A DNA stretch of 64,000 nt from DASYLJ01 sp964404165 (GCA_964404165.1 CAYOIZ010000009.1:62001-126000), one strand, 5' to 3'; shown: positions 44,633-54,491, counted from the stretch's first letter. Made by a program: numbers and translations. Notes: a model not told the origin generated them from the letters alone.

Positions 44633-45088
44633 ATGTCGGCACGACGTCTCCCCGGCACGGCCGTCCGCGTTCGGCGCGGCCAACGCCGTGATCTCGCGCG
44701 CGTGCGGGTCCTGCTCGGCATGGACGACGCCCCCGACCGCGAGCGCCATCTCCGGCGCCAGCTCGACGACCTCGGCAGCGACGTCTACGTCGCCGAGGCG
44801 GACGGTGGCGAGATCGTGGGGGTGGTCGCCATCGCCTACCTGCGGTCGCTGCGGCAGGGCCGCTGGTCGGCGGTGCTGGACGCGGCGCGGTCGCCGCACG
44901 AGGCCAGCGCGCCGCTCCTCGACCACCTGATCGCCTTCGCGGAGGAGCGGGCACGCAAGCGCGGCTGCCGACGGCTGAGCGCCTGGATCGAACCCGACGA
45001 CGGCGCGCTGCGGGCGGCGCTGACGTCGCGCGGCTATCACGCCGGCGAGGTGATGACCGCCGAGCTGGCCCTGGTAGAGGGGGGCTGA
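44633..45088 (+). CDS. GNAT-family N-acetyltransferase
   Basis: The 151-residue protein has a GNAT layout: VRVRRGQRRDLARVRVLLG at the start, DVYVAEADGGEIVGVVAIAY on the beta-bulge strands, and APLLDHLIAFAEERARKRGC before a final strand (LTSRGYHAGEV). The acetyl-CoA loop is weaker than the usual QxxGxG/A. The substrate is unknown. Its stop codon directly abuts the glutamate dehydrogenase start. Confidence 0.8.
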   Translation: MSARRLPGTAVRVRRGQRRDLARVRVLLGMDDAPDRERHLRRQLDDLGSDVYVAEADGGEIVGVVAIAYLRSLRQGRWSAVLDAARSPHEASAPLLDHLIAFAEERARKRGCRRLSAWIEPDDGALRAALTSRGYHAGEVMTAELALVEGG

Positions 45089-48000
45089 ATGCGCCCCGAA
45101 TCCCAGGTCGGCGACGGCGCGCGGCGGACGGCGTCGGAGCGGTTCAAGAGCCTCCTCGAGCGCAAAGCGGGTGGGGCGGACGCGGCGCGCCTCGCCACCT
45201 TCGCACGCCTCCTGCTCGCCCGTCCGAGCGGCTACGTCACCGAGCTCGCCGAGGAGGAGGTGGCCGCACTGGTGGTGTCCGCCTTCCGGTTCTTCGCCGG
45301 TCCCGGGCCGGCGGTGCGGGTACGGGCGATCACGCCCGACTACGCCACCGACGGGTGGGATGCGCCGGTCACCATCGTCGAGACCATCCTCGGCGACCGG
45401 CCCTTCATCGTCGACACCGTGCGCGAGGAGCTGCGTGCGCAGGGCTTCGAGGCGCTGACGCTGCTGCATCCCATCCTGGCCGTGCACCGCGACGCGACCG
45501 GGGCCCTCGAGAGCATCGGTGCGCCGGTGCGTGCCGACGGCCGCGAGTCGTTCCTGCACGTCGCCGTCGCCCGCACCACCGAGCGCGACCGCCTCGCGCG
45601 GTTGGCGACCGGCGTGCAGGAGCGGCTGGAGGACGTGCAGCTCGTCACCGACGACTTCGGCGCCATGCGCGAACGCGCCGAGGCCACCGCCGCCGAGCTC
45701 GATCGGCTCGCGGGCGGCGAGCGTGCCACCGAAGCCGCCGCGGCGGCCGAGTTCGTGCGCTGGCTCGTCGACGGCAGCTTCGTCTTCCTCGGCTCGCGCG
45801 AGTACGTCCTCGACGGCACCGGTGAGGCCACCACCGTGCAGCAGCGCGCCGGCAGCGGTCTCGGCCTGCTGCGACGCGAGGAACGCTCCGTCTTCGTCAC
45901 GCCGCGACGACTGACCGAGCTGGCGCCCGTCGTGCGACTGCGGCTCGACGGGCGCCACCTCGTCACCGTGACGAAGACCCTGGCGCGCTCGCCGGTGCAC
46001 CGTCGCGTGCCGATGGACGACATCGGCATCGTGCAGCTCGATGCCGCCGGCCGCGTCGTCGGCGAGCGGCGCTTCCTCGGGCTCCTGACGTCGAAGGCGC
46101 GGGCGGAGGAGGCGGCGGACGTGCCGTTGCTCCGTCGCACGCTGCGCCAGGTGCTCGCCGCCGAGCAGGCGGTCGAGGGCAGCCACGACTGGAAGGAGAT
46201 CGTCTCGGTCTTCAACACCATGCCGAAGGGGGCGCTGTTCAGCGGCACCCCGGCGGAGATCCGCGCCGAGGTGCAGACCATCGTCGCCGCCACCCGCAGC
46301 GACGAGGTGATGGTGTCGGTCCAGCCGCGGCAGGACGGTGCGCGGCTGAGCGTCCTCGTCGTCATGCGCGAGGCGCGGCTGTCCGGCGCGGCGCAACCGC
46401 GCATCGAGGCCGCGGTCATCGGGCGGCTCGGCGGCATCCTGCTCGAAGAGCATCTGCACATGGGCGACGACGATCACGTCCGCCTCCATCTGCTGTTCGC
46501 GCCCGCGCGGCCGCCGTCGGGCGCCGGCGAGCTGGCGGTGCTGCGCGAGGCGATCGAGAACGCCGTGCAGTCGTGGGAGGATCGCCTGCGCGAGCATCTC
46601 GGCGAGCACCTCGGCCAGGCCGAGGCGCTGCGGCTCGTCGGGCGCTGGGGCCGCGCGTTTCCGCTCGACTATCGGGTCGGGGTCGAGCCCGAGCGCGCGC
46701 TCGCCGACATCGAGCTGCTCGAGGCCGTGGTGCAGGGCGAGGGCACGCAGGTGGCCCTGGCCGACGGCGACGGCGTCACCGCGCTGCGCGCCTACGTCGC
46801 CGGCGCGCCGCTGGTGCTCGCCGACGTCCTCCCCGTCCTGGAGCATCTCGGCCTCCGCGTCCTGAACGAGGATCGCGTCACCGTGACGCCGGCGGGACAG
46901 CCGCCACTGCACATCCATCGGTTCCTCGTGCACGACCGGCAGGGGCGTGCGCTCGACCTGCCCGCCGTGGCGACGCGGCTCCGCCAGGCACTGCTCGCGA
47001 TCTGGCGTGGCCGGGCCGCTGACGACGTCCTGAACCGTCTCGTGGTGGAGGCCGAGCTCGACTGGCGCGCCGTCGAGTGCCTGCGCGCCTACGCCGGCTG
47101 GGCCGTGCAGGCGGGGCTCGGCCGGCGTGCGGAGGTGCAGGCCGCCCTGATCGAGCACCCGCGCGCCGCGACGGCGTTGTTCGCCTGCTTCGCGGCGCGC
47201 TTCCGCCCCGACGGCAACGCCACCGACCCGCGTGCGGCCTTCCTGGCGAGCCTCGAGACGGTGCCGAGCCTGCGGCAGGACGCCATCCTGCGCGGTCTCC
47301 TCGCCGCCGTCGAGGCCACGGTGCGCAGCAACGTCTTCGCGCGCCCCGACGACTGCGACTGGGTCGCCATCAAGCTGCGCGCCGCCGATCTGACGCTGCT
47401 GCCGGCGCCGCGGCCGCTCTACGAGATCTACGTCTCCGGCCAGCGCGTCGAGGGCATCCACCTCCGCGCCGGTCGGATCGCCCGCGGCGGCATCCGGCTC
47501 AGCGATCGTCCCGACGACTTCCGCACCGAGGTGCTCGGGCTCATGAAGACGCAGACGGTGAAGAACGCCGTCATCGTCCCGACCGGCGCCAAGGGCGGGT
47601 TCGTGCCACGACGTGGAACCGCGGCTCCCGACGCGTACCGTGCGTTCATCCGCGCGCTCCTCGACCTCACCGACAACCTGGTCGACGGTCGCGTCGTCCA
47701 TCCGCGCGGGCTCGTGGTGCACGACGAGCCGGACCCGTACTTCGTGGTCGCCGCCGACAAGGGCACCGCCACGTTCTCCGACGTCGCCAACGCGATCGCC
47801 GTCGAGCAGGGCTTCTGGCTCGGGGACGCCTTCGCGTCGGGCGGGTCGCAGGGCTACGACCACAAGGCGCTCGGCATCACGGCGCGCGGGGCCTGGGAAT
47901 GCGCCCGCACCCACTTCCGAGAGCTCGCGCTCGACGTCGATCGCGCGCCGATCACGGTCGTCGGCATCGGCGACATGGGCGGCGACGTGTTCGGCAACGG

Positions 48001-49831
48001 CCTGCTGTGCTCGGAGGCGCTGCGGCTGCGCGCCGCCTTCAACCACCGCCACGTCTTCCTCGATCCCGATCCCGACCCCGCGCGCAGCGCGGCCGAGCGG
48101 GCGCGACTCTTCCGCGCGGTGCAGGGCTGGGACGCCTACGATCGGGCCCTGCTGTCGCCCGGCGGCATGATCGTCGAGCGCGCGGCGAAGCAGGTGGTGC
48201 TCACGCCCGAGGTGCGCAGCATGCTCGGCGTCTCCGAGGAGGCGCTCAGCGGCGAGGCCCTGGTGCGCGCGGTGCTGCGGCTCGACGCCGACCTCCTCTG
48301 GAACGGCGGCATCGGCACCTACGTGCGCGACGTCGCCGAGAGCGACGTCGCGGTGGGCGACCCCGCCAACGACAGCGTGCGCGTCACGGCGCCCGACCTG
48401 CGCGTGCGCGTCGTCGCCGAGGGGGGCAACCTGGGCTTCACGCAGCGCGCGCGCATCGCCTACGCGCTCGCCGGCGGACGCATCAACACCGACGCGGTCG
48501 ACAACTCGGCCGGCGTCGACTGCTCCGACCACGAGGTCAATCTCAAGATCTGCCTGCAGCCGGTCGTGGAAGCCGGGCGGCTCGACACGGCGGCGCGCAA
48601 TGCGCTGCTCGAGGCGATGCGCGACGACGTCGTGCGCCACGTCCTGGCGCACAATCGGCGCCAGAGCCGGCTCCTCGGCATCGATCAGCTGCGCAGCCGC
48701 ACGCGCCTCGCCGACTTCCGCGATCACACCGCCGACCTCGAGCGGGTGGCCGGGCTCGACCGGGCGCTCGAGTCGCTGCCCGATCGCACGGCGTTGCGGG
48801 CCCGTCGCGGCGAGTTCCTCGGCCTGACGCGACCGGAGCTGGCCGTCCTGATGGCGTACACGAAGCTGCGCCAGCAGAACGAGCTGCTGGCGTCGCCCGT
48901 GCTCGACGATCCGCTCTTCGAGCCGTACCTGCTGTCCTACTTCCCCGAACGCCTTGTGGCGGCGCATCCCGAGGCCGTGCGCGGGCATCGATTGCGGCGC
49001 GAGATCATCGCCACGCAGGTGGCGGGCATGCTGGTCGACGGCGTCGGCATGACGTTCGTGCATCGCGTGCGGCGCGCCGTCGGCGTCACCGTGCCGGAAG
49101 CGGTGCGGGCGTGGGCCATCGCGTGGACCGTGCTCGAGGGCCCGGGGCTGCTGTGCGATCTCGAAGCCGCCGGCATGGCCGCCGACGACGAGCTCGGCTG
49201 CCTTCTCGCGCTGGAAGCCGCCGCCGAGCAGGTGACGCGCTGGGTGCTGCGTCGCACCGACGCGACGCAGTCGGCCGCCGTCGTCGCGCGGACGCTGGCG
49301 GATGCCATGGCGCCGGCGCGCGAGGGCCTGGCCGGCTGGGTCGTCGGCAGCGAGGCCGAGGCGCTCCAGAAGCGCGTCGCGGCGCTCGAGATCGCGGGTC
49401 TGTCGTCGCCGCTCGCGCGCCGTCTCGCGCTCGCCGAGTGGCTGCCGGCCGTGCTCGACGTGGTGACGGCCTCGCAGGCGCTGGGGCTCGACGTCGCCGA
49501 GGCGGGTCGACGGTGGGGTGCGCTCGCCGGTGTCCTCGATTTCGGCTGGCTCCAGGCGCGTCTGGGCGAGGCCGCGGTCGACGACGACCGCTGGCAGCAG
49601 CGTGCCACCGAGGCACTCGCGGAGGACCTGCAGGCGGCGCGCCGGCATCTGGTGGCGCTGCCCGACGCCGCCGAGGCGGTGCGTCTGCTGGCGCCGGTGC
49701 AGGAGCTCGTTCGTGATCTACGCGCCACCCCCCGGGTGACGCTGGCGGCTCTACTCGTGGTGGCGCGCGAGATCCGTCGTGTGAGCGAACCGCTCACTCC
49801 CCCTGCGCGCCCCCGACAGGACTCTCGATGA
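45089..49831 (+). CDS. NAD-specific glutamate dehydrogenase, large (~180 kDa) type
   Basis: The 1,580-residue protein matches the L-GDH180 group in length and motifs. A long N-terminal regulatory region has ACT-like segments. The catalytic core contains GGIRLSDRPDDFRTEVLGL, VPTGAKGGFV with Lys835, GLVVHDEPDPYFVVAADKGT, ASGGSQGYDHKALGIT and the NAD fold GIGDMGGDVFGNG. It oxidatively deaminates glutamate to 2-oxoglutarate, usually for catabolism. It follows the GNAT gene directly, and its stop overlaps the next start (ATGA). An open frame of 2,217 codons on the other strand is only a composition shadow. Confidence 0.97.
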   Translation: MRPESQVGDGARRTASERFKSLLERKAGGADAARLATFARLLLARPSGYVTELAEEEVAALVVSAFRFFAGPGPAVRVRAITPDYATDGWDAPVTIVETILGDRPFIVDTVREELRAQGFEALTLLHPILAVHRDATGALESIGAPVRADGRESFLHVAVARTTERDRLARLATGVQERLEDVQLVTDDFGAMRERAEATAAELDRLAGGERATEAAAAAEFVRWLVDGSFVFLGSREYVLDGTGEATTVQQRAGSGLGLLRREERSVFVTPRRLTELAPVVRLRLDGRHLVTVTKTLARSPVHRRVPMDDIGIVQLDAAGRVVGERRFLGLLTSKARAEEAADVPLLRRTLRQVLAAEQAVEGSHDWKEIVSVFNTMPKGALFSGTPAEIRAEVQTIVAATRSDEVMVSVQPRQDGARLSVLVVMREARLSGAAQPRIEAAVIGRLGGILLEEHLHMGDDDHVRLHLLFAPARPPSGAGELAVLREAIENAVQSWEDRLREHLGEHLGQAEALRLVGRWGRAFPLDYRVGVEPERALADIELLEAVVQGEGTQVALADGDGVTALRAYVAGAPLVLADVLPVLEHLGLRVLNEDRVTVTPAGQPPLHIHRFLVHDRQGRALDLPAVATRLRQALLAIWRGRAADDVLNRLVVEAELDWRAVECLRAYAGWAVQAGLGRRAEVQAALIEHPRAATALFACFAARFRPDGNATDPRAAFLASLETVPSLRQDAILRGLLAAVEATVRSNVFARPDDCDWVAIKLRAADLTLLPAPRPLYEIYVSGQRVEGIHLRAGRIARGGIRLSDRPDDFRTEVLGLMKTQTVKNAVIVPTGAKGGFVPRRGTAAPDAYRAFIRALLDLTDNLVDGRVVHPRGLVVHDEPDPYFVVAADKGTATFSDVANAIAVEQGFWLGDAFASGGSQGYDHKALGITARGAWECARTHFRELALDVDRAPITVVGIGDMGGDVFGNGLLCSEALRLRAAFNHRHVFLDPDPDPARSAAERARLFRAVQGWDAYDRALLSPGGMIVERAAKQVVLTPEVRSMLGVSEEALSGEALVRAVLRLDADLLWNGGIGTYVRDVAESDVAVGDPANDSVRVTAPDLRVRVVAEGGNLGFTQRARIAYALAGGRINTDAVDNSAGVDCSDHEVNLKICLQPVVEAGRLDTAARNALLEAMRDDVVRHVLAHNRRQSRLLGIDQLRSRTRLADFRDHTADLERVAGLDRALESLPDRTALRARRGEFLGLTRPELAVLMAYTKLRQQNELLASPVLDDPLFEPYLLSYFPERLVAAHPEAVRGHRLRREIIATQVAGMLVDGVGMTFVHRVRRAVGVTVPEAVRAWAIAWTVLEGPGLLCDLEAAGMAADDELGCLLALEAAAEQVTRWVLRRTDATQSAAVVARTLADAMAPAREGLAGWVVGSEAEALQKRVAALEIAGLSSPLARRLALAEWLPAVLDVVTASQALGLDVAEAGRRWGALAGVLDFGWLQARLGEAAVDDDRWQQRATEALAEDLQAARRHLVALPDAAEAVRLLAPVQELVRDLRATPRVTLAALLVVAREIRRVSEPLTPPARPRQDSR

Positions 49832-50157
49832 ACGTCATCCGTTTCCTCTTCGCGCTGCTGCTGGGCTTCGTCGTCGGCGCCGGTGTCACGATCTGGTTCG
49901 TGCAGTCCGGGGGCGGCGACCTGCTGATCCGTCGCACGGAGGTGGTGCAGGATCTCGAGCGCCGGCTGCGCGAGAACGAGGACCAGCGCACCGCGCTCGG
50001 CCGTCAGCTCGAGGACGTCCTCAGCCGCGCCTCACGCATGGAGGCGTCGTTCAGCGAGCTCGAGAAGCGCTTCCGGCAGATCGTCGAGGCGAAGACGGCG
50101 GAGGAGCGGGCCGCGCCGGAGAAGCCGGCGGTCGAGCCCCCGCCGTCGATGCCGTGA
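49828..50157 (+). CDS. Membrane-anchored coiled-coil protein (LapA-like)
   Basis: The 109-residue protein has one N-terminal transmembrane helix (VIRFLFALLLGFVVGAGVTI) followed by a long charged helix (VVQDLERRLRENEDQRTALG ... EKRFRQIVEAK) and a Pro-rich tail. No precise family is certain. The shape is like LapA/YtxH-type envelope scaffolds. It is translationally coupled to the glutamate dehydrogenase gene. Confidence 0.7.
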   Translation: MNVIRFLFALLLGFVVGAGVTIWFVQSGGGDLLIRRTEVVQDLERRLRENEDQRTALGRQLEDVLSRASRMEASFSELEKRFRQIVEAKTAEERAAPEKPAVEPPPSMP

Positions 50158-50159
50158 CG

Positions 50160-50465
50160 CTAGCGCCTGGGGCCGGCGGCGCCCAGGCTGACGAGCTTCA
50201 GGAAGGCGCAGATGGCGAGTGCGCCGGCGAATGCGCCGGCCAGCGGATGGCCGCCGATCGACGGCCCGCCGTACCATCCCGTCATGTCGAGGAGGTAGGG
50301 GCCGAGATAGAGGCCGAAGAGCCCGGCCAACAGGGGCAATCCGCGGGTCTGGACCCCCGTGTCGAGCAGCCGCTCCGCGGTCCAACCCGCGGCGGCCGCG
50401 ATGGCGGTCACCTGTGCCAGGCTCCACACCTGGCTCATCAGTTCCGGGTCATATCCGACGTTCAT
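50160..50465 (-). CDS. Small integral membrane protein
   Basis: The 101-residue product from the ATG at 50465 has three hydrophobic stretches (SLAQVTAIAAAAGWTAERLL, GLPLLAGLFGLYLGPYLL, AGAFAGALAICAFLKLVSLG). GGHPLAGAFAGALAICAF resembles GlsB/YeaQ/YmgE-type small membrane proteins, but the match is weak. AGAGGTGG lies upstream as a ribosome site. It converges on the coiled-coil gene with a two-base gap. Function unknown. Confidence 0.65.
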   Translation of the reverse strand: MNVGYDPELMSQVWSLAQVTAIAAAAGWTAERLLDTGVQTRGLPLLAGLFGLYLGPYLLDMTGWYGGPSIGGHPLAGAFAGALAICAFLKLVSLGAAGPRR

Positions 50466-50614
50466 GGTCCACCTCTGGAGATTGGCTGCCTTCTGCCGTA
50501 AACAGCAAAGTGCATGCCGTCGAATCCCTCGCGCCGGCGCCGGATTCTTCCGAAACAGTCTGGTATGGAGATGACGCCGACGTTCATGGGTGTGCATGCA
50601 GGGGGGCACCTCGC

Positions 50615-51352
50615 ATGGTGCGCGTGACGGTCCTCGGCTCTGGCGACGCATTCGGTGCGGGCGGACGCCTGCACAGCGCGTACCTCGTGGAGGCGCCGGG
50701 CGTCACGTTCCTGCTGGATTGCGGGCCGACCATCCTGCAGTCGCTCAAGCGCATGCGCTTCGACACCACCCGTCTGGATTTCGTCGCCATCACGCATCTG
50801 CATGGCGATCACTTCGGCGGCATTCCGTTCCTGTTCATGGAGTACCGGTACGAGAATCCGCGCACGCGCCCGCTCGGCATCCACGGGCCGGCCGGCCTCG
50901 AGCGTCGGGTGACGAAGCTGTTCTCGGCGCTCTACGAGAAGTCGGCCGAGGAGCCGCAGCCGCATGCGGTGCACTACGGCGAGCTGCAGGCCGGTCACGT
51001 CGCCGAGGTCGAGGGCGTCCGCATCACGCCGCTGCGCGTGCCGCACGTCCCCGAGCTGGTGGCGTTTGCGTACCGCATCGACGTCGCGGGGCGCTCGATC
51101 CTCTACTCGGGCGACTCGGCGTGGACGGAGGACTTCGTGCAGCACACGCGCGGCGTCGATCTCTTCCTGTGCGAGTGCTCGACGTTCGAGACGCATCTCG
51201 ACATCCACATCGCGTACCCCGAGGTGGCGGCGCGGGCGCGTGATCTCGGCTGCAAGCGCCTGCTGCTGTCGCACCTCGGCAAAGAGGTGCTCGAGCGGCA
51301 GAGCGAAGTCAGCCTGGAGTGCGCCCGGGACGGGATGACCCTGGAGCTGTGA
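50615..51352 (+). CDS. MBL-fold metallo-hydrolase (ribonuclease Z-like)
   Basis: The 245-residue protein has the opening VTVLGSGDAFGAGGR, the metal motif THLHGDHFGG (HxHxDH), FAYRIDVAGRSILYSGDSAW with the bridging Asp, and LLLSHLGKE with a late His. The GSGxAF...GR opening and the SGDS strand fit RNase Z/PqqB-like hydrolases. The substrate-recognition exosite arm of true RNase Z is not seen. Its 3' end overlaps the 3' end of the next minus-strand gene by 44 bases. Confidence 0.9.
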   Translation: MVRVTVLGSGDAFGAGGRLHSAYLVEAPGVTFLLDCGPTILQSLKRMRFDTTRLDFVAITHLHGDHFGGIPFLFMEYRYENPRTRPLGIHGPAGLERRVTKLFSALYEKSAEEPQPHAVHYGELQAGHVAEVEGVRITPLRVPHVPELVAFAYRIDVAGRSILYSGDSAWTEDFVQHTRGVDLFLCECSTFETHLDIHIAYPEVAARARDLGCKRLLLSHLGKEVLERQSEVSLECARDGMTLEL

Positions 51353-52487
51353 GCGCTTCGCCCGGCGTGAGCACGAGCGAATCGCGACGCTCGTCCTGCC
51401 GGCGCGCCTCCTCGGAGGCGAAGAACGCACCGATGCTCTGCTGCACCAGCGCCGCCAGCAGCGGCACCTCGTCCGCGGCGTCGGGACGGGTGCGCAGCGC
51501 GGCGGCCGCGGCGAGCGCGCGTCGGGCCGCGGGGACGCGGCCGGTCTCGGCGAGGACGTAGGCGGTGCCCTCGAGGCGACGGATCGTCGTCGCGGCGGGG
51601 AAGAGCGTGGCCGTGGCGCGTGCGAGGACGGCGCGCAGCCGTTCTTCGGTCTGGGCGTGACCGAGCACCAGCGGGCTGTCGCGCACCGTCCGCATCTCGT
51701 CGAGGATCGGGTCGGCGGCCTCGCGACTGGGCCACCAGGTGCGGAACTCGGGCTCGGCGAGCAGCTCGGCACCGCTCGCGACCAGCGCGGCCTGCTCGTC
51801 GTCGGCGGGAGGCGTTGCGCGTGACGACCGCAGCTCGGCGGGGGCGTGCGGCGGCTCGCTCGTGAGTCGCGGGCGCAGGCGCAGATAGTCGCGCTGGCGG
51901 TCGGGTGCACCGGCGCGATGGTGTGCCTCGACGACCAGCGCATCGAGCGCGCGCCAGTCGGCCGGCACCAGGCGCAGACCGGTGCCCTCCTGCAGCCGCT
52001 CGCGCGTGCGGCGCACGTCCTTGCGGCTCATCTCGACGAGGCGCACCTCGCTCAGACCGTCGGGCTCGTGGACGATGGCGTCGAGCACGAGGGTGCCGCC
52101 GCCGGGCTGCGAGCGGGTGAGCCAGATCAACCGGTCGCCGCGGCCGTCGAACGCCGACACGAAGCCCTCGATGTCGAGGTCGACGGGACGAACCGGCGGC
52201 GGGGCGGGCTCGCGTTCGGGAACGGGGACGCCGCGCTGCTCGAGGCGGAAGAGCGCGCGGCGGAGCGCCTTGCGGAGTGTGCCCGTCGTCGTGATCTCGA
52301 CCGGCACCAGCGCCTGCGCCACGGCGGCGCCGCCGATCTCGCCGAGGGCCTCGGCCGCCGCGGCCGCGTCGGGGCCGTCGAGCAGCGCACGCAGGGCGTC
52401 GTCGGTGAGGCTGCCGCTCTCGACCGTCGCCGGATCGAGGCCGAGGCGCGCGAGCAGGGCCTGTGCGGCGTCGCGACGGGTGCTCAC
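51309..52487 (-). CDS. Conserved-looking protein of unknown function (392 aa)
   Basis: It starts at a GTG (52487) overlapping the M23 peptidase stop. The sequence is mostly helical and rich in Ala, Arg and Leu. It has a small repeat-like N-terminal region (DDALRALLDGPDAAAAAEALGEIGGAAVAQ, HEAT-like) and a mixed middle part (DRLIWLTRSQPGGGTLVLDA). I recognise no family and no membrane segment. The tight overlap suggests a role with the M23/NudL/DciA operon. The C-terminal 15 or so codons overlap the MBL gene end on the other strand. Confidence 0.65.
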   Translation of the reverse strand: MSTRRDAAQALLARLGLDPATVESGSLTDDALRALLDGPDAAAAAEALGEIGGAAVAQALVPVEITTTGTLRKALRRALFRLEQRGVPVPEREPAPPPVRPVDLDIEGFVSAFDGRGDRLIWLTRSQPGGGTLVLDAIVHEPDGLSEVRLVEMSRKDVRRTRERLQEGTGLRLVPADWRALDALVVEAHHRAGAPDRQRDYLRLRPRLTSEPPHAPAELRSSRATPPADDEQAALVASGAELLAEPEFRTWWPSREAADPILDEMRTVRDSPLVLGHAQTEERLRAVLARATATLFPAATTIRRLEGTAYVLAETGRVPAARRALAAAAALRTRPDAADEVPLLAALVQQSIGAFFASEEARRQDERRDSLVLTPGEALTAPGSSRPGRTPG

Positions 52488-53866
52488 GAGGCCGGCCCGG
52501 GCGCCACAGCGGGTGCGGCAGCAGCGGCCGCCGCGGCCCGCGGCTGTGAGCCCAGGCGGAGCGCGACGTGATCCTGGATCCAGTGGTCGTCCCACCACTC
52601 GACGGGATCGACGTGGATGCCGCGGATCATGGTGCTGAAGTGCAGGTGGTCGCCGCCGGCGAGCCCGGTCTCGCCGGTCTTGCCGATGGGATCGCCGCGC
52701 TTCACGGTGGCGCCCTGGGTGACGGCGATCTCGCTCAGGTGGCCGTAGAGCGTGAAGAGCCCGAGGCCGTGGTCGATGATGACCGTCTCGCCGTAGATGC
52801 CGAGCGGGCCGGCGAACACGACCTGCCCGCCGTTTGCGGCAGGCACGACGGCGCGCTTCAGCGAGGCCAGGTCGAAGCCGAGGTGCGTCGCGTGGTCGAT
52901 GATGGTGCCGTTGTGATCGTAGGAGCGGCGATCGGCGAAGCCGGAGAGCGGCGCGCCGTTCGGGAGTCGCACGAAGCTGCCCTGCCACTGTGGCGTGGGG
53001 GCGCTGTCGCGGCAGATGTCGCGCACCTTCACCTCGGTGGCGGCGCGGAGGTCGCGATTGATGCGCAGGTAGCCGTCGACGAGGGTGCCGCTCTGGTCGA
53101 GACCGTTCGCCTGCAACAGCTCGGGGACCTTCTTCGCGAGGAAGTCGTCGCTCAGCTCGAGCGTCTTGTCGGCGAAGCGTCGCGGCCGGATCTCGATGTC
53201 GATCGGTGCCTCGCGCCAGTTGCCCGCGCGGTCGGCGACCACGACCACCGGGCGCGCGTCGCCGGCGTCGTGCGGGATCGCGAAGAGGGCGACGCGGAGC
53301 TGCGGATCGGCGAAATAGCCGCTGGTGGCCGGGAACACGACGTCGCCCACCTTGACGCCGCTGTCGACGGCGTCGTCGCTCACGCGGAAGACGACCGTCT
53401 CGCTGCCGCCGAGGCGGGCCACGTTCTGCGCCGTGAGGACGGAGACCGTGGGCGGCGTCAGGTCGAGGGTCACCGGATGCGAGAGCCGGGGCCCGCTGCG
53501 CAGCGCCGACAGCCAGGAGTGGTCGTCGGCCCAGACCTCGAGCGTCGCCGGTCCCTCGGGGAGCTTGGCGTCCGGCCCGAGCGTGGGGCTGAGCGTGGCG
53601 TCGTAGACCGAGCTGCCGCTCCACGACAGGCGAGGGAACTCCTCGGTGGCGAGCACCACGGGCGCACCGCCGTCGTTGGGGACGAGGCGCACCTCGACGC
53701 GGGCGAGGCCGCTGCCGCGATCGTGGGCCAGGACGCGCAGCGGCGTGCCGCGGCCGATGACGTCGAGGGGCCCGTCGAGGGTGACGGACGGGCCGAGCGG
53801 CTCGGCGCGGGTGACGAGCACCACGACGAGCACCGCGAAGACCAACGTGATGAGAAGCGCGCGCAT
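52484..53866 (-). CDS. Membrane-anchored M23-family peptidase
   Basis: The 460-residue protein has an N-terminal membrane helix (ALLITLVFAVLVVVLVTRAE), two Ig-like periplasmic modules (about 27-210), a linker and a C-terminal LytM/M23 domain. Zinc-site motifs are present: HATHLGFDLAS, IDHGLGLFTLYGHLSEI and GGDHLHF. The first ligand motif reads HxxHLGFD, close to the canonical HxGxD. It probably cleaves peptidoglycan cross-links or acts as an amidase activator. The ATG at 53866 shares a base with the upstream stop (TGATG). Confidence 0.92.
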   Translation of the reverse strand: MRALLITLVFAVLVVVLVTRAEPLGPSVTLDGPLDVIGRGTPLRVLAHDRGSGLARVEVRLVPNDGGAPVVLATEEFPRLSWSGSSVYDATLSPTLGPDAKLPEGPATLEVWADDHSWLSALRSGPRLSHPVTLDLTPPTVSVLTAQNVARLGGSETVVFRVSDDAVDSGVKVGDVVFPATSGYFADPQLRVALFAIPHDAGDARPVVVVADRAGNWREAPIDIEIRPRRFADKTLELSDDFLAKKVPELLQANGLDQSGTLVDGYLRINRDLRAATEVKVRDICRDSAPTPQWQGSFVRLPNGAPLSGFADRRSYDHNGTIIDHATHLGFDLASLKRAVVPAANGGQVVFAGPLGIYGETVIIDHGLGLFTLYGHLSEIAVTQGATVKRGDPIGKTGETGLAGGDHLHFSTMIRGIHVDPVEWWDDHWIQDHVALRLGSQPRAAAAAAAAPAVAPGPAS

Positions 53867-54459
53867 CAGACGAGTGTGGCCATGACCTCGAGGAGGTTGC
53901 GGGTGATGCGGTGGGTGGCGCCCCAGATGGTCTCGCCGCCCACCGGAAACAGGCGCACGGGCACGGAGCGCCCGTCGAAGTCCCAGACCTCGGAGCGCTC
54001 GGCGTCCGGCGCGGCGAGCGTGGCGATGGGGACCGTGAAGATGGCGTCGACCTCGTCGGGCGCCGGCCGCCAGTCGTAGGGGTGGGGCGCCAGCCCCACG
54101 TAGGGGGTGATGACGAACCGGGAGCTCATCGTCTCGATGTCGTCGAGCGTCCCGAGGAGCTGGACGTCGGCGGGGGCGAGGCCGATCTCCTCGTGGCTCT
54201 CGCGCAACGCCGTCACGGCGAGATCGGTGTCGCCCGGGTCGCGCGTGCCGCCCGGAAACGACACCTGGCCCTGATGATGGGGCAACGACGTCGCACGGCG
54301 CGTGTAGAGCACGTGGAGCGCCCCGTCCACCTCGAGCAACGGCACGAGCACCGCGGCGACCCGACGGTCCGGGGGCACCAGCGTGATGCGGGAGCGCGCC
54401 GCGAGCGTGCTCGCGAGCCTGTCGAGGAGCAGCGATGGCATGCGATCGACGACCGACAT
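53866..54459 (-). CDS. CoA-pyrophosphatase-type NUDIX hydrolase (NudL-like)
   Basis: The 197-residue protein has the NudL/NUDT7 pattern: LLEVDGALHVLYTRRATSL then HHQGQVSFPGG, and a Nudix box with RESHEEIGL. The sequence LPHHQGQVSFPGGTRDPGD is the UPF0035 signature that precedes the box and is specific for CoA diphosphatases. It is second in the minus-strand operon after dciA. Confidence 0.93.
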   Translation of the reverse strand: MSVVDRMPSLLLDRLASTLAARSRITLVPPDRRVAAVLVPLLEVDGALHVLYTRRATSLPHHQGQVSFPGGTRDPGDTDLAVTALRESHEEIGLAPADVQLLGTLDDIETMSSRFVITPYVGLAPHPYDWRPAPDEVDAIFTVPIATLAAPDAERSEVWDFDGRSVPVRLFPVGGETIWGATHRITRNLLEVMATLV

Positions 54460-54491
54460 AGCACCGCGCGTCGCACGCCGAAAGTTGGTCG

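Noticed and set aside
42995..49648. A 2,217-codon open frame antisense to the glutamate dehydrogenase and RNA methyltransferase genes
   Set aside because: It is antisense to recognisable motifs over its whole length. The translation is His/Arg/Ala/Gly-rich without any domain. Such frames arise from GC-rich third positions.
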